Below are positions 5,232 to 8,248 of a stretch of DNA of 8,248 nt, piece by piece. The stretch is from Methylovirgula sp. GTDB taxonomy: Bacteria > Pseudomonadota > Alphaproteobacteria > Rhizobiales > Beijerinckiaceae. The DNA is taken from positions 1 through 8,248 of the forward strand of contig JASHVQ010000210.1 in the NCBI GenBank assembly GCA_030044485.1. The letters are read 5' to 3'. Position 1 is the first letter of the stretch. Each line of letters begins with the position of its first letter. The translations under genes were made by a program, and so were the position numbers. The notes under the pieces were generated by a model. It did no database searches, had not been told where the DNA came from, and saw only the letters and a list, made by a program, of their open reading frames with translations.

Positions 5232-8123
5232 ATGTCGGCCTTTCGCGTATCGATCCTCTGGCGCCGGGTTGTGCTCGCAGTCGTCCTTCTCGCGGCCGGC
5301 GCGCTGCCGGCGAGAGCCATCGAATCCGTGCGCGTGCCGCTCAACGCCTCGGCCATCGATCTCACCAAGGCGGTCGAGAGCTACGAGTCGCAGGGCGACC
5401 GGCTGCTCGTCTCGACCGCGCCGGGGTCGGACGGGATCGTGCGGCGCATCGAAGTGCGCGCGCTCGAACCCGGCACGCATCCGAGCTGGATCGTCTTCGC
5501 TCTCACCAACGACACCGACGAGCAGATCGAGCGGCTCGTCGTTGCGCCGCATTTCCGCCTCGTGGGTTCCGGCGTGATCTGGCCGGACCTCGGCGCCTCG
5601 CGCATTTCGGCGATCACCGCGAGCCAAGGCTTCCCGCCGGAACAAGAAGAAAGCCCGGACGCCGACGTCTTCCGCCTGACGCTCGATCCCGGAACCACGG
5701 TGACCTTTGTCGCCGAATTGCGCACCCCGAGCTTGCCGCAGCTCTATCTTTGGGAACCCGACGCCTACAAGGACAAGATGACCAGCCTTGCGCTTTACAA
5801 GGGCATCGTCATCGGAGTCGCCGGTCTCCTGGCGCTGTTTCTCACCATCGTCTTTGTCGTCAGGGGCGCGGTGATCTTCCCGGCCGCCGCGGCGCTTGCC
5901 TGGGCGGTGCTCGCCTATGTCTGTATCGACTTTGGATTCTGGGACAAGATCTTTGCGACCTCGGCGCAAACCGACCGCATCTGGCGCGCCGGCGCCGAGA
6001 CGGCGCTCGCCGCGACCTTGCTCGTCTTTCTCTTCGCCTATCTGAACCTCAACCGATGGCACGTGCGCGCCTCACGTGTCGCGGTCGGCTGGCTGGCCTT
6101 CCTCGTCGCTCTCATCGGGCTGGCCATCTACGATGCGCCGGTCGCCGCCGGGGTGGCGCGCATCTCTTTGGCGACGATTGCCGGCGTCGGCTTCATCCTC
6201 GTGCTCTATCTTTCGACGCATGGCTACGACCGCGCCGTGATGCTGATCCCCACGTGGTTCCTGCTGCTCGTCTGGATCGTCGCCGCCGCGTTTACGGTGA
6301 ACGGCTCGCTGACCAATGATCTGGTTTCGCCGGCGCTGATCGGCGGGTTGGTGCTTATCGTGATGCTGATCGGCTTTACGGTGATGCAGAACGCATTTGC
6401 CGGCGGCGGCCTGGCGCATGGCGCGATCACCGACGCCGAGCGCAAGGCGCTGGCGCTGACCGGCTGCGGCGACATCATCTTCGACTGGGACGTGCCGTCC
6501 GACCGAGTCTACGTGAGCCCCGAAGTCGAGATGCAACTGGGCCTGGCGCGCGGCACGCTGGAAGGACCGGCCTCGGCCTGGTTCGACATTCTCCATCCGT
6601 TCGAGCGCGACCGCTATCGCGCCTGCCTCGACACGATGCTCGAACAGCGCCGCGGGCGCATCAACCAGGAATTCCGCCTGCGCGCCGCCGACGGACATTA
6701 CTTTTGGTTCCGGCTCAAGGCGCGGCCGGTCATCGGCCAGGACGGCGAGGTCATTCGCGTCATCGGCACGCTCGCCGATGTGACCGAGCATAAGATGGCC
6801 GAGATGCGGCTTCTGCACGACGCCGTCCACGACAATCTCACCGGCCTGCCCAACCGCGAGCTTTTCTTCGACCGGCTCGGGGCGGCGCTTCTCTTGGCGC
6901 AGACCGACGCCAAGGTCCGCCCGACCGTCGTTTGCATCGACATCGACAGATTCAAGCAGATCAACGAGACGATCGGCTTCTCGGCGGGCGATTCGATCTT
7001 GCTCACCGTCGCGCGCCGGCTCGGCCGCATCCTCAAGCCGCAAGATTGCCTGGCGCGAATCAGCGGCGATCAGTTCGCCGCCGTGCTGATTTCCGAGACG
7101 CAGACGGATCAAATCATCGCCGTCGCCAATGTCATCCGCCGCGCCGTCTCGACGCCGGTGACGTTCGGCGAGAACGAAGTGCCGCTTTCGGCTTCGATCG
7201 GCCTTGCCCTCTACGATCCGCAGCTGCACGCCAAGCGCGAAGACATGCTGAACGATGCCGAGATCGCGGTTCGTCACGGCAAGCGTATGGGCGGCAACCG
7301 AATCGAGGTCTTCCGGCCTTCGATGCGCAGCCTGCGTTCCGACCGGCTGACGCTTGAGAACGATTTGCGCAAGGCCATCGATCGCGGCGAAATGAACATG
7401 CTGTTCCAGCCGGTCATCCGCCTCGAGGATCGCACCGTCGCCGGTTTCGAGGCGCTGCTCAGGTGGGATCATCCGCGCCTTGGACGGCTCGGGCCGGCCG
7501 AGTTCATTCCGATCGCCGAGGAGACCGGCAACATCATCGATCTGGGCGTCTTCGCCATGGAACGCACCGCTCGCGAGCTTGCGGCCTGGCAAGGCGCGCT
7601 CGACGTCGACCCGCCGCTTTTTGCCAGCGTCAACATCTCTTCGCGGCAATTGCTACGTCACGACTTGCTTCAGGACGTGCGCTCCGTGCTCTCCCGCTGG
7701 CAGGTGGCGCGCGGCACGCTCAAACTCGAATTGACCGAGAGCCTGATCATGGAGAACCCGGAATTCGCCGCGCAGATCTTGTCGCGGATCCGCGAGCTTG
7801 GGGCCGGGCTTTCGCTCGACGATTTCGGGACAGGCTATTCCTCGCTCGCTTATTTGCAGCGCTTCCCCTTCGACTCGATCAAGATCGATCGCGCCTTCGT
7901 TCGCCACAACGGCAAGGGCGCACGGCCCGTCATTCTGCGTTCCATCGTCACCTTGGCTCACGATCTCGACATGAGCGTCGTCGCCGAGGGCGCGGAATCG
8001 GAGTCGGATGCGATCGAACTCTACCAGCTCGGCTGCGAATATGCGCAGGGCTACGCCTTCGGCCATCCGATGAGCGCCGCCGACGCGCGCAAGCTCGTCG
8101 GCGCCGCGTCGATCGCCGCCTGA
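5232..8123 (+). CDS. Membrane-bound PAS-GGDEF-EAL c-di-GMP phosphodiesterase, 7TM receptor type
   Basis: This 963-residue inner-membrane signalling protein is predicted to hydrolyse cyclic di-GMP. It has a signal peptide ending LPARA (about residue 29), a periplasmic beta-rich domain (about 30-185) resembling 7TM-DISM ligand-binding modules, seven hydrophobic helices (about 188-392), a PAS domain with C-terminal PAC part (about 405-521), GGDEF (about 530-690) and EAL (about 705-955). The GGDEF signature is SGDQF (611-615): the third acidic residue remains, the fourth is Gln, and the upstream inhibitory RxxD is KPQD, so cyclase activity is doubtful. The EAL side looks complete: EALLRW (from Glu740), [42 protein letters not shown] and QGYAFGHPM. 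The start is ATG 5232 with GGAG at 5224-5227; a longer open frame from 5091 exists but would hide the signal peptide. The sensed ligand is unknown. Confidence 0.93.
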   Translation: MSAFRVSILWRRVVLAVVLLAAGALPARAIESVRVPLNASAIDLTKAVESYESQGDRLLVSTAPGSDGIVRRIEVRALEPGTHPSWIVFALTNDTDEQIERLVVAPHFRLVGSGVIWPDLGASRISAITASQGFPPEQEESPDADVFRLTLDPGTTVTFVAELRTPSLPQLYLWEPDAYKDKMTSLALYKGIVIGVAGLLALFLTIVFVVRGAVIFPAAAALAWAVLAYVCIDFGFWDKIFATSAQTDRIWRAGAETALAATLLVFLFAYLNLNRWHVRASRVAVGWLAFLVALIGLAIYDAPVAAGVARISLATIAGVGFILVLYLSTHGYDRAVMLIPTWFLLLVWIVAAAFTVNGSLTNDLVSPALIGGLVLIVMLIGFTVMQNAFAGGGLAHGAITDAERKALALTGCGDIIFDWDVPSDRVYVSPEVEMQLGLARGTLEGPASAWFDILHPFERDRYRACLDTMLEQRRGRINQEFRLRAADGHYFWFRLKARPVIGQDGEVIRVIGTLADVTEHKMAEMRLLHDAVHDNLTGLPNRELFFDRLGAALLLAQTDAKVRPTVVCIDIDRFKQINETIGFSAGDSILLTVARRLGRILKPQDCLARISGDQFAAVLISETQTDQIIAVANVIRRAVSTPVTFGENEVPLSASIGLALYDPQLHAKREDMLNDAEIAVRHGKRMGGNRIEVFRPSMRSLRSDRLTLENDLRKAIDRGEMNMLFQPVIRLEDRTVAGFEALLRWDHPRLGRLGPAEFIPIAEETGNIIDLGVFAMERTARELAAWQGALDVDPPLFASVNISSRQLLRHDLLQDVRSVLSRWQVARGTLKLELTESLIMENPEFAAQILSRIRELGAGLSLDDFGTGYSSLAYLQRFPFDSIKIDRAFVRHNGKGARPVILRSIVTLAHDLDMSVVAEGAESESDAIELYQLGCEYAQGYAFGHPMSAADARKLVGAASIAA

Positions 8124-8124
8124 A

Positions 8125-8146
8125 GGCCGCGGCGCTAGGCGTGGCC
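8125..8146. terminator. Possible hairpin in the convergent gap
   Basis: GGCCGCG (8125-8131) can pair with CGTGGCC (8140-8146) through six Watson-Crick pairs and one G-U, around an 8-base loop. It starts two bases after the phosphodiesterase stop and overlaps the end of the opposing gene. No T-run follows on either strand. It may help end the + transcript, but with this GC content it could be chance. Confidence 0.25.
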
Positions 8147-8248
8147 GGATTGAGCCGAAAGAAAGCCCGGATCTATGCCGAGCTTACGCAGCGCGCTCTC
8201 ATATTTCGATTCGAGCGGCGTTTCGAAAATCAGCCGGCTGTCGGCCGG
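8135..8248 (-). CDS. Unidentified protein, C-terminal 37 residues only
   Basis: An open frame on the - strand enters from the right edge and stops at TAG (8137-8135). It encodes 37 visible residues, including [18 protein letters not shown] and [15 protein letters not shown]. The composition (mixed charged helix followed by a short tail) looks like a real protein end, and the frame runs to the edge with no stop. I do not recognise the family, and the fragment is too short to assign a function. It converges on the phosphodiesterase gene with an 11-base gap between stop codons. It is too short to exclude a chance frame in high-GC DNA, but otherwise the last 125 bases of the window would be empty. 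Confidence 0.5.
   Translation of the reverse strand, partial: PADSRLIFETPLESKYESALRKLGIDPGFLSAQSGHA

Noticed and set aside
6072..7649. A 525-codon open frame on the - strand opposite the phosphodiesterase gene
   Set aside because: It lies fully antisense to a gene with clear PAS, GGDEF and EAL motifs. Its translation is rich in Arg, Asp, Glu and Gly with no recognisable domain, typical of antisense frames in GC-rich DNA.
1..8248. Mobile elements, CRISPR arrays, phage or toxin-antitoxin systems
   Set aside because: I looked for transposase motifs, direct-repeat arrays, tRNA-like ends and small paired genes and saw none. The content and gene packing are those of core chromosome.

Overview
This window looks like chromosomal core sequence from a high-GC alphaproteobacterium. 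The GC content (roughly 60-65% by eye), the protein sequences and the gene order all point to the Hyphomicrobiales (Rhizobiales), possibly near the Beijerinckiaceae/Methylocystaceae. That finer placement is inference. All recognisable genes but one are on the + strand and tightly packed. I see no mobile element, CRISPR array, tRNA or rRNA.

Region 1 (about 1-1788) is the distal end of an aa3-type cytochrome c oxidase operon. It holds the C-terminal two thirds of subunit III (ctaE/coxC), a small zinc-ribbon-plus-two-helix membrane protein of the DUF983 family, and the SURF1 assembly factor, which probably starts at a TTG two bases after the DUF983 stop. A strong GC hairpin (594-622) follows the ctaE stop and argues for the downstream start of the DUF983 gene.

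Region 2 (1789-1923) is the only sizeable intergenic gap. It is AT-rich relative to its surroundings, carries a TATAAT hexamer and a weak terminator-like hairpin, and is the best place for a new promoter.

Region 3 (1924-8123) looks like one transcription unit of four genes: threonine synthase (thrC, GTG start), an M16B zinc peptidase of the mitochondrial-processing-peptidase type (4-nt ATGA overlap with thrC), a RimJ/RimL-type GNAT acetyltransferase (TTG start behind a strong Shine-Dalgarno), and a 963-residue membrane-bound c-di-GMP protein. The last has a signal peptide, periplasmic domain, seven membrane helices, PAS, degenerate GGDEF (SGDQF) and an intact EAL domain. It is predicted to be a sensor phosphodiesterase. 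The four products share no obvious pathway; the grouping looks like housekeeping synteny.

Region 4 (8124-8248) has a very short convergent gap, then the C-terminal 37 codons of an unidentified gene on the - strand.

I did not find a clearly new biological system. The points most worth following are the PAS/degenerate-GGDEF/EAL receptor, the DUF983 protein inside the oxidase-assembly block, and the hairpins at 594-622 and 5173-5203.
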